NCBI GenBank assembly: GCA_965249685.1
Contig: CBDFMN010000003.1
Span: 2,356,001-2,420,000 of the forward strand
DNA length: 64,000 nucleotides
DNA from: RH-AL1 sp965249685
GTDB taxonomy: Bacteria > Pseudomonadota > Alphaproteobacteria > Rhizobiales > Beijerinckiaceae
Direction of reading: 5' to 3'
Shown here: one piece after another, positions 35,720 through 45,705 of the stretch
Numbering within the stretch: position 1 is the first letter of the stretch
Layout of the letters: every line of letters begins with the position of its first letter
Notes under the pieces: model-generated
What the model was told of the DNA's origin: nothing
Database searches by the model: none
Seen by the model: only the letters and a program-made list of their open reading frames with translations
Made by a program: the position numbers and the translations under genes

Positions 35720-36055
35720 TCAGCGCCCGACCTCGACGTTCGCCTGGACACGCGCCCACGGCAGAAAGCGCGGCTCCTGGAACATGACGCGTAGGATAGC
35801 GATGGGAGGAGCCACGATGGCCGGGTCGCCGAAGGCGAAGGAGCCTGCGTCCGGCGTGTCGAGGCCGGTCAGAAGCCGCATTAGCGTGCTCTTGCCGTAA
35901 CCGCTGCGGCCGACGATCGCGAGGAACTGACCCGCCGGGACATGCAGGTCGAGGTCGGAGAGAACGGTGCGATTGTCGAAGCGTTTCGCCAGGCCACGCG
36001 CGGCGACGGAAAGTCCGATGCTCCTGCGCCCGCCTTCCGGTAGGCCGGGTGCCAC
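35720..36055 (-). pseudogene. ABC transporter ATPase fragment (SsuB/TauB type)
   Basis: 111 residues instead of about 250. Walker A GRSGYGKST (Tyr for the usual Cys) and the Q-loop MFQEPRFLPWARV are present; the frame then ends. The ABC signature, Walker B and H-loop are missing, so ATP hydrolysis is not possible. It follows the broken permease in the usual ssuC-ssuB order. Confidence 0.8.
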
Positions 36056-36890
36056 CAGAGAAAAATCCGCTCCAGAACGCGGACGCTGCTGTCTGCGAGC
36101 TTCCCGAGGATGGCGTAGATGAGGATGGCCCGCACCACGACGTCGAGCTGCATGAACTCGCAGGCCTGCATGGCCATGTAGCCGATGCCCGACTGCGCGG
36201 CGATGGTTTCGGCCACGATCCGCGTGAGCCAGGTGATGCCCAGCGCGAACCGCAGGCCGACGAAGATAGATGGTAAGGCGCCCGGCAGGATCACGCGCCA
36301 GAACAGGGTGCGCGAAGACATGCCGTAGCTCCGCCCTATCGCGACGAGTTGCGGATCCACCGCGCGGATGCCGTGCAACGTGTTGAGGTAGATCGGGAAG
36401 AAGACCCCGAGATCGGACAAGGAACAGTGTGGCGCCCTCGTCGATCCCGAATCAAACGATGACGAGCGGAATCAGCGCGAGATGGGGCACGTTGCGTACC
36501 CTTTGCAGCGGTGTATCGGTGAGAGTGTCGGACCAGCGCGAAAGACCAATGGCGAAGGCGGAGGTGAGGCCGGTACCGCCGCCGATGAAGAGCCCGGCGA
36601 AAGCACGAGCGGCGCTGACGGTTACGTTGTTCGCAAGTTCCCCGCTCAGCGTCAGGCGCCAGGCCGCCCGCGCGACATCGGTAGGATTGGGCAGGATACC
36701 GGACGATATCAGACCGATCGAGGCGCAAACCTGCCAGGTCGCGAGAAGCAGGACCGGAGCGAGCCAGCCGACCGATGAGCGTCCAGCCCAAGAAGACCGG
36801 GCGACGCGGTTCGCCGCCCGCGAGCTCTGGCGCCCTAATGTCAGAATGGCATCCGTCACCGATGTTTCCGCATAGCCCTGAATACGCCGC
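35881..36890 (-). pseudogene. ABC transporter permease (SsuC-like, sulfonate/nitrate/taurine type), disrupted
   Basis: The N-terminal part (WLAPVLLLATWQVCASIGLI, LANNVTVSAARAFAGLFIGG, RNVPHLALIPLVIV) ends at a TGA where the family has Trp in VILWFGIDEG. The frame then shifts: FGIDEGATLFLV is followed in another frame by LGVFFPIYLNTLHGIRAVDP and the EAA-loop region VILPGALPSIFVGLR, ITWLTRIVAETIAAQSGIGY. Both a nonsense change and an indel are thus needed to explain it. A periplasmic binding protein gene is not present. The unit is a relic of an aliphatic sulfonate-type importer. Confidence 0.8.
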
Positions 36891-36899
36891 CAAAGCAGA

Positions 36900-38424
36900 T
36901 CTCTCGTGTTCAAGATCAGCCTATCGGCATCAGTAGAGTGGCTTACAACCGTCACTTCGTCGATGAAATGGATATGTGAAATCATCGATGAATGAAGAAG
37001 AAACAACCCATTTGCTACCTCTGCGAAGAAATCCGGCCATGTCGGATATTTTACTCCGACGGCTGTTGTTTGGGCCACGCTTCTCATAGTCGAGGGCGCG
37101 CCGGCTCGCAGCCGCGAGTTCGAGACCTTCAAAAGTCTTCGATAGCGCGAGAGGATCGATCGAGATCAAACATGTGCGATAAAGCGCTGGCCAGTTGCCA
37201 ATGAACCGATCTGGCTGGGGTTCAGCTATCGCCGAGGTACGCAAGGAGGCAAGGTGACGTGGTCGTCTCCATCAGGCTCGCGCCGGCCAGCCCAGTTGCC
37301 ATGATGACCGCCAAAGCCGAGATGCCGACGCCGAGCCGCTGTCGAGGGGGAGGAAGGGGGCAGGCGTCATGAACGGTCGAATCGAAGTCTCGACACGGAC
37401 TTTCATGCTTGCCTAGCTTGCAGTTAGAGGCGCTCGTACTGCGCTCGAAGGCCCGCGGAGATAAGGGGGAGTATTTTCTGGAGAGATCGCGGAATTTGGT
37501 CTCGGGCCCGCACAGCCGAAATCTCGCGCGGGTAACCCCTTAGACACCGGAGTAATTCGGCTCCTAAAAGTCAGAAAACGAAGCCATAACAATTGCTTAG
37601 TTCTTGGCGGTGGACGCAGTCCCGCCGAACCAGTCTCCGGCGAATGAGGGAAAGAAGCAGGGAAACTTTTGGCCCTCATCCCGCGTCGATTTCCCTGTTC
37701 TGAGGGAATTGCTGAGCGACTTTACACAAGAGTTTTGGCATCGACCGGCGCCAGTCGCGTCAGCGCCGCGAAATGATGACGGCTTGGAGCGTATTGAGGT
37801 CTTCGACCTGACGGCAGTGCACACCTCGACGATATGATAAGAAGCGCCTGAGCGGACTTCACCGCGTCAATGCCGCTTGCGACAGCCTGTGTAGCTCGAG
37901 CACATTGCCAGAGCCAAGACAAGCGTGCAGCCAACTCCCCTCCGGCACCACGCACGCAACCGCTCGTGTGAAGATAATGACGGAGGCTCGACGCTTATGC
38001 TCGATCCTTCGCAAAAGAGGGCCATGCGTCGACCATGTCCCCTGCAAAAACGCCTTAAACGACAGCCAAAAAGTTTTCCACAGCCCAGAATGACTTGACA
38101 AAGAACGTGAGCTGCCGCCTAGGCGCGCCTAAATAGGTCCGCAACTGCCTTCTCACGATCTAATTGGAAAACGTGCTTAAATTGGAGAGTCCCGCCCAGG
38201 ATGCGTTTCTGGCCATTTAAACAGCGTTCGATTTTGTCTCGATACGCCAAAAAACAGTGAAATTTTTGCACCCAGGCCTTGGGAATTTGCACCCGAACAA
38301 AAGCCGTTGACCTCTAAAGCACGTCACAGGGACACTCCGATCAGAGCTGGCCAGTAGAGAAGCGACGCAGGCTCAGGCCGACGCATCTCCTACGGCGACT
38401 TCAGACTAATCTGCGGGGCGCGTT
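36900..38424. other. Long gene-poor stretch across the left border of the integrated element
   Basis: About 1.5 kb without a supportable gene and with lower GC than the backbone. It contains the left copy of a 173-bp direct repeat (37408-37580) and just after it a short degenerate match to the 3' end of tRNA-Ser (37605-37632). The remainder shows only short overlapping ORFs of poor quality. A palindromic TAGGCGCGCCTA lies near 38118. Confidence 0.5.
37408..37580 (+). repeat. Left copy of diverged direct repeat bounding the 37-48 kb element
   Basis: Begins CTTGCCTAGC and ends GTCAGAAAACG, the same two boundaries as the copy at 47529-47701. Both copies are 173 bp and about 70 percent identical by eye with two single-base gaps. 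The right copy lies directly 3' of tRNA-Ser; this one is followed by a degenerate tRNA-Ser 3' end, as expected for an old island boundary. Confidence 0.75.
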
Positions 38425-38856
38425 ATGAGTGAAAAAGACGAAAACAAAGTCGGTTTCCGTCGGCCACCAAAGGCTCATCGTTTCCGAAAGGGGCAAAGCG
38501 GCAATCCAGGTGGAAAGAGGAAGAAAAGAGAGGTCAGCGTCTACGATCGTCTTGTGGCAATGCTGGAGATGCGCGCGAATAATGATCAGATCATTCTCGA
38601 CTTGGTCGTCATGAAATTGATCAAGTCTGCGATGGCCGGCGATGCAAAAACTGCGTTCAAGCTGCTAGACTTGTATGTTCTAGCAAAGAAGTATGAGGGT
38701 TCGGACCGGAGTGAAGAGGAAGAGGATCTAGACGCCGCTCGACGCATCCTCGATCTTGATCCCCGCTTCTTCAGCGATGTCGCCGACGGGAAAGACGCAA
38801 TTTCAGAAGGTCATCCCAATTCGCTGGCAGTGGATCGGACCGATGACAATCATTGA
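38425..38856 (+). CDS. DUF5681 protein, probable phage terminase small subunit-like
   Basis: 143 residues. The N-terminus FRRPPKAHRFRKGQSGNPGG is the DUF5681 hallmark (basic, glycine-rich, likely DNA-contacting), followed by a helical part (RLVAMLEMRANNDQIILDL) and an acidic tail (SEEEEDLD). Such proteins stand immediately upstream of terminase large subunits in alphaproteobacterial prophages, as here: the large-subunit ATG at 38843 overlaps its last codons. Confidence 0.8.
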   Translation: MSEKDENKVGFRRPPKAHRFRKGQSGNPGGKRKKREVSVYDRLVAMLEMRANNDQIILDLVVMKLIKSAMAGDAKTAFKLLDLYVLAKKYEGSDRSEEEEDLDAARRILDLDPRFFSDVADGKDAISEGHPNSLAVDRTDDNH

Positions 38857-40296
38857 AGTCGGAGCTGCGCGCCACCTGGCGCGTAGCTCGTTGGCTGCCT
38901 TCGCTCTCCGCGCATTTGCAACATTGGAAGGTGGCCGGCGGCTCTACGATAATTGGCTTTTCTACCATCTCTGCTTCCTCCTGCAAGAGGTTGCAGCGGG
39001 GCGGATCACACGTCTGATCATAAATGCGCAGCCGAGATCAATAAAGTCGTTCGTCTTCCCGGTCACTTTCCCGGCTTGGATCTTAGGCCGCGATCCTAGC
39101 ATCCGCCTCTTATGCGTCTCGCACTCAGAGCCGCTAGCTCGTCTTTTCGGAAGCCAGACGCGATCCTTAATGCAGACAGAATGGTACGGTCGGTTGTTTC
39201 CTAACACGCTCCTGACCCACCGCCGGCCGCGCGATACGGATCTCCGAACGACAAGACACGGAAGCCGCTTGGCTGTGGGGATAGGGGCGCCATTACCGGA
39301 CGCGGCGCCGATATTATCATCTGTGACGATCCAATCAAAGCTCAAGATGCTCTGTCGATGGCTGCACGCCAGCGCGTCTTAGACTTCGCTGATACCACCT
39401 TGTGGAGCCGCCTCAACGATCGGAGAAGAGGTGCCATCATCCTTGTTATGCAGCGGCTTCACGAGGACGATTTGGGAGGTCACCTCATCCGCAGGGGAGG
39501 GTGGACGACCATATCCATACCCGCTATCGCCGTCGAAGAAACCTCGCACCTCCTCAGTTCCTATCCTGGCCACGTCCACAAGCGGGCGGTCGGCGACCTT
39601 CTTCAGCCCGAGCGTGAGGGTCTCGAGCAGATTGAAGAACAACGACGTGCGCTCGGCATGTACAATTTCGCCGCTCAGTATCAGCAGCAGCCGATCCCGG
39701 CAATCGGCAATGTTGTCCGTCGAGACTGGCTCAAGTACTATGATCCAGCGCCAACTGCCTTCGATCGACTGGTAATCTCCTGGGACACGGCATCTTCCAC
39801 TGAAGAGCGCAGCCACTATTCCGCCGGCACTGTTTGGGGCCGACTTCGTAACGACTTCTACCTCCTCGAAGTCTTTCGAGTGCGCTTGGAGGTCCCGGCG
39901 CTCCAACGCTTGATGATCGAGGTCGCGGAAACCCACTCTGCCGATGTCTTCATCATCGAGGCAGACGGCGTTGGCCGCGGTATCGCGCAGAATCTTCGCG
40001 ATCAAGAGCTCACGCGACCTCTTCCGCGCCTGAGTAAGCCTAACGTCGACAAGGTCGCTCGCCTCATGCGCCACCTGCCGATGATCGAAGACGGACGCCT
40101 CTTCTTGCCGAGAAGAGCGCCTTGGTTGGCCGATTACGAAAGCGAGCTGCTCGCCTTTCCGGTCGGGCGCCATGACGATCAGGTCGACTCGACTTCGCAG
40201 GCCCTTGATTATCTCGCCCGAGATGCTGCGCAAACCAATCCGGCGATGCGCCGCGAAAGTGAACGACGTAACATGCAGCGCCGTAGCAATGTATGA
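38843..40296 (+). pseudogene. Phage terminase large subunit, broken by a 1-nt deletion
   Basis: The first part (LARSSLAAFALRAFATLEGG, LIINAQPRSIKSFVFPVTFP with a modified Walker A, WILGRDPSIRLLCVSHSEPL) loses its frame in a G run near 39284-39287. The family sequence GAITGRGADIIICDDPIKAQ continues in the next frame, and the rest (RRGAIILVMQRLHEDDLGGH, WDTASSTEERSHYSAGTVWG nuclease, FPVGRHDDQVDSTSQALDYL) is complete to 40296. Adding one G restores a continuous protein of about 480 residues. Terminases package phage DNA by ATP-driven translocation and cutting; no capsid or tail genes remain nearby. Confidence 0.85.
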
Positions 40297-40338
40297 CGTC
40301 AAAGCGACTTAGATCCCTAGATCTTAGAGTGAGGAAGT

Positions 40339-40941
40339 ATGTCTTATTCGACCAGCCGTATCAGAAGCCGTACGATTGCGCAGCCGACCTCGCTCCCGCT
40401 GTCTAACCGAATGATCGTCGTGGAGCGAAAGGCCGACGAACTTCATCCTGCGACCGTTCGGGCACGCAAGCCCAGCAAAGGGCAAATGGAACGGATAAGA
40501 ACCAACATCGAGCGCTTCGGGTGTGTTGTGCCGATACCCGTCACTCCAGAAGGCGAGATCATCGACGGACATAGCGTTTGGAAGGTGTGCAAGTCGCTCG
40601 GGCGACCAATACCTACAGTGGTCGTCGAAGGGTTCACCGACGCTGAAATCCGTGCCTTACGCCTGTCGTTGAACCGCTTGGCGGAGCTATCAAGCTGGGA
40701 TGAAGATCTGCTGCGCGACGAGCTTGCTGCAATCCTAGACGCAGATCCCGACCTTGGTCTCTTCACCGGTTTCACCGCCGCCGAGATCGATGCTCGTCTA
40801 ATCGGCCCGATCGTTGACGAAGAGGAGGATATGGATGGGTCGGAGCTCCCGAAGTTGGGTTGCAATGGCGATGTTTGGTTGTTGGAGGGTGGCCATAGGC
40901 TCCTCCAAGGTGACGCGAGACTGTCCTCTAGGTCCTGTTGA
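40339..40941 (+). pseudogene. ParB-like nuclease-domain protein, 3' truncated (ParB-DNA methylase type)
   Basis: 200 residues. The ParB/sulfiredoxin-like domain is clear: ELHPATVRARKPSKGQMERI, GCVVPIPVTPEGEIIDGHSV, LRLSLNRLAELSSWDEDLLR. It ends at GDVWLLEGGHRLLQGDAR, the linker that in phage and island proteins leads into a DNA methylase domain. The methylase part is absent and the frame ends just inside an IS element inserted at 40932. GAGGAAGT precedes the ATG. Because of the intact target duplication, the loss of the methylase part must predate the IS insertion. Confidence 0.75.
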
Positions 40942-41781
40942 CAAAGACGGTTCCCAGATCGCGTTGGGAATGATTCAAGCGTGCTCCTTGAGGGGAGGCG
41001 CGATTGAGTCGAGGCGATCTAAGCAATGCGGAATGGGCGATCATCGGTCCTCTTCTGCCGCCTGAGCGGGGAAGATCAGCGCGTCCGGCGAACGATAATC
41101 GGGTCGTCCTGAACGGCATGCTTTACGTGCTGCGGGTCGGATGTCCCTGGCGCGACATGCATGAGCGCTACGGCAAGTGGAACTCCATCTATGTGCGGTT
41201 CCGGCGCTGGGCCGAACAAGGCGTCTGGGACGCGTTGCTGGAGACGCTGGTCGAACTCGGACTGACCGATCACTGGCAGCACATGATCGACTCGACGACG
41301 GTGCGAGGTCACTCCCAGGCAGCGGGCGCAAAAGGGGGACGTATAAGGAGGGCTTTGGTCGAAGCCGCGGCGGCTTTACGAGCAAAGTGCACGCCCGCGC
41401 TGACGGTCAAGGACGCCCTCTCGGCTTTGTCGTAACAGGCGGCGAAGCTTCGGATTACACAGCCGTTCCGCAGCTGTTGGCCCTACCCGTCGATCGTCCC
41501 AAGGCCATGCTCGCCGACAAAGGCTACGACGGGGATGACGTCCGCGCGGCACTTCTCATGAAAGGCATTTTGCCGGTCATTCCACCCAAGGCTAACCGGA
41601 AAGAACCGGCCGCCTGCGACTTCACACGATACAAGGATCGCAATCGTATCGAGCGGATGTTCAACAAGCTGAAGCAGTTCCGCCGCATCGCTACGCGTTA
41701 CGACAAAACCCGCTTGTCCTTTTGCGGCTTCCTCTGTCTTGCAGCCGCCCGTATCTGGATGCCAACCTTTGTCAACAGGGC
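40932..41781 (+). mobile_element. IS5-family (IS427 group) insertion sequence, apparently intact
   Basis: 850 bp with terminal inverted repeats GTCCTGTTGACAAAG (left) and GCCCTGTTGACAAAG (right, complement), one mismatch in 15. A CTAG direct repeat sits on both sides (40928-40931 and 41782-41785), the usual 4-bp target site of this group. It encodes a two-ORF transposase. It is the only mobile element here with all parts in place. Confidence 0.9.
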
Positions 41782-41785
41782 CTAG
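41004..41785 (+). CDS. IS427-group transposase expressed by -1 frameshifting (orfA 41004-41435, orfB from about 41177 frame)
   Basis: orfA starts at a TTG (41004, GAGGGGAGG upstream): SRGDLSNAEWAIIGPLLPPE, YVLRVGCPWRDMHERYGKWN, then HMIDSTTVRGHSQAAGAKGG. The rest of the DDE domain lies in the -1 frame: GTYKEGFGRSRGGFTSKVHA, MLADKGYDGDDVRA (second Asp) and RNRIERMFNKLKQFRRIATR (Glu). The switch lies at an AAAAGGGGG run (about 41330-41338), the usual programmed slippage type in this group. All three catalytic residues are present, so this copy may be active. Confidence 0.85.
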
Positions 41786-42302
41786 CCTTGGTGAACTCGA
41801 TCCAGATCAGGGCCTCACTCAGGTCCATCGCATACGCGCTGGCTGTGAGATTGTGCAGTGGAATTAATAATCTTCCTTCGAAGCCTGGATCGACCAGTGG
41901 GCCTGTGCCTAAGAGCAAGCCGCGATGTACGTGGTGAATGCGTAGATTGAAGCGGATCGCGATATATGGCGGCAGGCGGAAATAGGGCTCTACTTGCACG
42001 AACGTTATCGAGTTCGCCGGGAGCGTAAGAACCCGGGTGGTATCGTCGACTTGCGTGCATTGCTTCACGCCCTCTTCGTCCCAGTAGATGACTTCACCGC
42101 GAAGCTTCACCTCATAGGAGGCGCTCTTGAGCGCGCTCCTGTTGAAGATGCTGAGCATACCAGTAGCGCGGACGTAGGCCTCGATGTGGGAAGCGGACAG
42201 CAGGGACGGAGGTAGACGGCGGAATGGGTCTATCCTGCTCGCTTCTTCTGCCAGCAATGCCGCGTTCGGAACCGCATCGGGATGACCTTGCGTTTGGTCC
42301 AT
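41785..42302 (-). pseudogene. dCTP deaminase/dUTPase-superfamily protein, C-terminus lost at the IS
   Basis: About 172 residues from the ATG at 42302 (MDQTQGHPDAVPNAALLAEE). The core resembles the dUTPase/dCTP deaminase jelly roll: SYEVKLRGEVIYWDEEGVKQ, FVQVEPYFRLPPYIAIRFNL and the diagnostic GLLLGTGPLVDPGFEGRLLI. Proteins of this type in phages and plasmids keep uracil out of DNA or act as regulators. The frame runs into IS sequence at 41781, so the natural end is missing. It faces the truncated ParB gene across the IS. Confidence 0.7.
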
Positions 42303-42303
42303 C

Positions 42304-43974
42304 TCAGAAGTCCTGCGGGTCGTAGCGGCCGGCAGGCTCCGGCTTAACCTGTCGGACGAGGAACGCGCCGAACTGGACGCGCTGGCCGAAGAACTCACCG
42401 AGGGCGATGACGCCGCGATCGAGCGCGGCAAGAGCAACCTAACGCGGTTTGAGGAAGTCGTGGGCTCCCCAGACCGCGTGGGCCAGGTCGCGGCCGACAC
42501 CGTCGAGCACTTCGAGCGTCGGCGAGAGGCGATAGCGGGTGGCAAGGGCATGATCGTTGCCATCAGTCGGCGCGTCGCTGTCGACCTCTACGACCGCATC
42601 GCGGCTCTTCGGCCCGGCTGGGTGTCGGTCGACTCGCGTGATGACGCGTCTGGGATGCTGAAGGTCGTCATCTCCGGCGGAGGCAACGACGAGCCGGCGG
42701 CGCTTCAGCCGCACTTGCGTAGCGGCAAGGCCCGCGAGACGCTCGCTGACCGGTTCAAGAAACCGGACTCCGGCTTCGACCTCGTCATCGTGCAGAGCAT
42801 GTGGCTGACTGGGTTCGACGCACCCTCGCTGCACACACTCTACATCGACAAACCCATGCGTGGGCACGGGTTGATGCAGGCTATCGCGCGCGTTAACAGG
42901 GTCTGGGGCGACAAGCCGGGAGGCCTCGTCGTCGATTACCTCGGCATCGGCGCGGAACTGAGGGCGGCTCTCGCGCAGTACACCGCGCGCGACCAGGACC
43001 AGGTCCGGCTGGACCCCGATGAGGTCGTCCGTCAGACCTTGATGAGGCTTGAGAGCGCGCAGACGTACTTGGAGGGAGCCCCCTGGCACGACTTCTTCCC
43101 CGGAAGTCCGGCGGCGCGTCTGACGGTTCTCAAGCAGTGCCTCGAACGCGTGCTGGCGAGCGGGCGGCGAGATGAATTTATCAAGACTGCCACGGAGCTT
43201 GAGACGGCCTACGCGCTGAGCGCAGGCGACGAGCGCGTCACCGCACGCCGAGACGAGATCGCCCTTATAGCCGCCATTCGGGCGAACCTCGTCAAATACA
43301 CGGCCGGAGCTGGGCGGGGGCGAGCGAGCATCGAACGGGACATCCGCCAGTTGCTGTCTCGCGCCGTCATGGCGGACGGCATCCTAGACGTCTTCAAGTC
43401 GGCGGGACTTGACCAGCCTGACCTGTCGATCCTGTCCGACGAGTTCCTGGCGGAGGTAGGACGCACGAAGGAGAAGAACCTGGCGGTTGAGACACTGCGA
43501 CGCCTGCTCGCCGATGAGATCAAGGCGCGTTCGCGTTCCAATCTCGTCGAGGCCAGCAAACTGAGCGAACGGCTCGACGAGACTCTGAGGCGCTATCACA
43601 ACCGAGCCGTCGATAGCGTACAAGTCATCGAGGAGTTGATCGCTCTCGCCAAGGACATCAGCGCGGCCAACGAGCGGAGCACCGAGCTAGGCCTCAGCCC
43701 GGAGGAGTTGGCCTTCTATGACGCTCTCGCGGAGAACGGTTCGGCGAAGGCGCTCATGGCTCACGAGGCCCTTCGTACACTGGCGCAACTGCTCACGCGG
43801 ACGATCCGGGGCTCGATGAGCATCGACTGGACCCGGAAGGAGAGCGTCCGGGCGAAGATGCGGATCGAGGTTCGCAAGCTGCTCGCCCGGTACGGGTATC
43901 CGCCCGACCTCCAGAAGGTTGCCGTCGACTTGGTTATCCAACAGGCCGAGACGTTGGCTGCGGCGTGGGGGTAG
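42304..43974 (+). pseudogene. hsdR: Type I restriction endonuclease HsdR, C-terminal remnant
   Basis: The frame is open from 42286 and looks like HsdR from about 42330: LSDEERAELDALAEEL, KGMIVAISRRVAVDLYDRIA, then helicase motifs V/VI in SMWLTGFDAPSLHTLYIDKP and GLMQAIARVNRVWGDKPGG, and the EcoEI-type C-terminal helical region ending AVDLVIQQAETLAAAWG. The nuclease domain and the first RecA domain (about 450-500 residues) are missing and there is no proper start. No hsdM or hsdS lies in the window. It cannot restrict DNA. Confidence 0.85.
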
Positions 43975-44285
43975 AAAGAACTTTGGTCTGTCAACCGACT
44001 ACCCGAAAGCAGACTTCCTGAAAGTCCGCTAAGGGCCAACTTCGGCCGAAACAGCACCGACGCTAGGATGCTTTGTGCTGCGCTTCTGAGAAGCGGCTCT
44101 ACTCTGAAGCGCAGCAAATTGCAGCCCCTAGGAGGAGCAGACCTACTTTCGCCTGATCGTCTGTCTCCGAACGGAGACAGTTCGCGTTGTGTGCCGGCTA
44201 AAGTGCGCGCGCGCGGCACATTCCATTCGACTGCTGCCGCGAACCGAGCATGCATGCGGGCGTGGACGGTTGAGGAGGGTGCGTG
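43975..44285. other. Gap between hsdR remnant and the recombinase module
   Basis: About 310 bp without a gene. A short inverted-type motif related to the interspersed GTCCGC sequence occurs near 44010-44040. GAGGAGGG close to the right end is the ribosome binding site of the following gene. Confidence 0.4.
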
Positions 44286-44519
44286 ATGGCGGACGAGATC
44301 GACGGCAGGATCATCCAGGGGTTTGCAGCAGACGTCGTGGTGCGCCTCAACGAGGCGGTGGTGATCGCGCGAATGGCGAACGATTTCGGCAAGCAGGGTC
44401 TAATCGACCGCGCCTTCCACTCGCTGCTGGAGATCGAGCCGTTGATGCACGAGGCTCTGGCCCTGGTGCAGGCGAGCTCGATCGTGCGGCGGCGACACCG
44501 CAGCAGCGAGCCCGACTGA
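44286..44519 (+). CDS. Small hypothetical protein of the recombinase module
   Basis: 77 residues from an ATG at 44286 with GAGGAGGG seven bases upstream (a GTG three bases earlier is possible). Mostly helical and acidic in the middle: MADEIDGRIIQGFAADVVVR, then LNEAVVIARMANDFGKQGLI. It has no family I can name. Its good ribosome binding site, the length of its open frame and its position before DUF3489-DUF2924-recombinase suggest it is a real gene of that module. Confidence 0.6.
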   Translation: MADEIDGRIIQGFAADVVVRLNEAVVIARMANDFGKQGLIDRAFHSLLEIEPLMHEALALVQASSIVRRRHRSSEPD

Positions 44520-44628
44520 TCCTCCGCAAGGCGAGCGCTTGTCCTTGCAGCAGCCAGCGTCGGAGTTTCCGACGCGGGCTCCAGGCAGTGGGAGCCGAGC
44601 CCGGCTCCGACGTGACCTGGAGACCACC

Positions 44629-45226
44629 ATGATCAAGCTGACCGATACGCAGATGACCGTCCTCTCCTCGGCCTGCGAGCGCCCCGACGGTGTTGCGCCC
44701 CGACCCGCCGTTCTCAATCGCAGCGCGGGCGGCGAAGGTCGCGGCGAAGCTGATCGAGCAGGCACTCGTGCAGGAAGTGCCGGCGAAGCGCGACGCTCCG
44801 GTGTGGCGCAAGGACGAAGAGGATAAGGCGTTCAGCCTGAAGATCCTCAAGGCTGGGCGAGCGCTGGTAAAGACGACAGCGAAGCAGGCGGCGCAGAAGC
44901 CCGCGCCGGCAGCTGCGATGGGTCCAGCAAGTGCTGCGTCCGCTGCAAAGGTCGCGAAGCGCAGCGAGGAAGTAACGACGCAGGTTGTGGAGCCGGCTCG
45001 GCCGAAGGCGGGATCGAAGCGCACGCTGATCCTGGCTTTAATGCAGCGGGAGCAGGGCGCCACGATAGGCGATCTGGTTGGCGTAACGGGTTGGCTGCCG
45101 CACACCACGCGGGCCGCGCTGACTGGCCTGCGCAAGAGCGGTGTCGCCATCGCCCGCACGCGAGCGCCGGAGGCCGATGCTTCGGTGTACCGGATCGACG
45201 CGCCAGCGGTTGCGGCCGCGGCGTGA
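44629..45226 (+). pseudogene. DUF3489 domain-containing protein, frameshifted
   Basis: It starts MIKLTDTQMTVLSSACERPD at the ATG at 44629 (GGAG upstream), the standard opening of DUF3489 proteins. Near 44685-44695 the family sequence passes to another frame (LRPDPPFSIAARAAKVAAKL, then the C-terminal DUF3489 core TLILALMQREQGATIGDLVG, TGWLPHTTRAALTGLRKSGV). A small indel splits the gene. The C-terminal domain has winged-helix character. The stop overlaps the DUF2924 start (GTGA). Confidence 0.75.
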
Positions 45227-45705
45227 CCGAGATAGCTGCAGCTGATCCGGAGCGGCACTCGCCGGTGGCGGATCAGCTCCGCGCGCTGGAGCAGATGCCG
45301 CTCCTCGATCTCCGGACTGAGTGGCGGCAGCTCCTCGGCACCGAGCCGCCGCGGCTCAGCCGCGACCTCCTGGTGCGGGCTCTCGCCTACCGTATCCAGG
45401 AGCGCGCGTTCGGCTGCCTGTCTCGAGCCAGCCTGCGCCAGCTCAAGGTCGTGGGTGGCGGCGATGGGGCAGGGCCAAGCGCACCCGCTCCTACGCCGGC
45501 GCTGCGGCCGGGTGCTCGGCTGGTACGAGAGTGGCACGGCCGTAGCCACGTCGTCAGCGTCACGGAGGCTGGCTTCGACTATGCGGGGGCGAGCTACCGC
45601 TCCCTGACGGAGATCGCCAAGCTCATCACCGGCGCGCACTGGTCAGGCCCGCGCTTCTTCGGCCTGACCGACCGCAAGGGTGCCGCGGAGGCCAGCCATG
45701 GCTGA
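45223..45705 (+). CDS. DUF2924 domain-containing protein
   Basis: 160 residues from a GTG at 45223 overlapping the previous stop. The family pattern is LRTEWRQLLGTEPPRLSRDL, LVRALAYRIQERAFGCLS, then PGARLVREWHGRSHVVSV and GASYRSLTEIAKLITGAHWS. DUF2924 genes stand almost always between DUF3489 and a large serine recombinase, so it is probably an accessory factor for integration or excision. It overlaps the recombinase start by 8 bp. Confidence 0.88.
   Translation: MTEIAAADPERHSPVADQLRALEQMPLLDLRTEWRQLLGTEPPRLSRDLLVRALAYRIQERAFGCLSRASLRQLKVVGGGDGAGPSAPAPTPALRPGARLVREWHGRSHVVSVTEAGFDYAGASYRSLTEIAKLITGAHWSGPRFFGLTDRKGAAEASHG

Noticed and set aside
36930..37244. 104-codon minus-strand ORF in the gene-poor stretch
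   Set aside because: No domain, poor composition and no ribosome binding site; treated as spacer.
44347..45639. 430-codon minus-strand ORF
   Set aside because: Covers DUF3489 and DUF2924 in reverse; low-complexity Ala/Arg/Ser sequence without family features.
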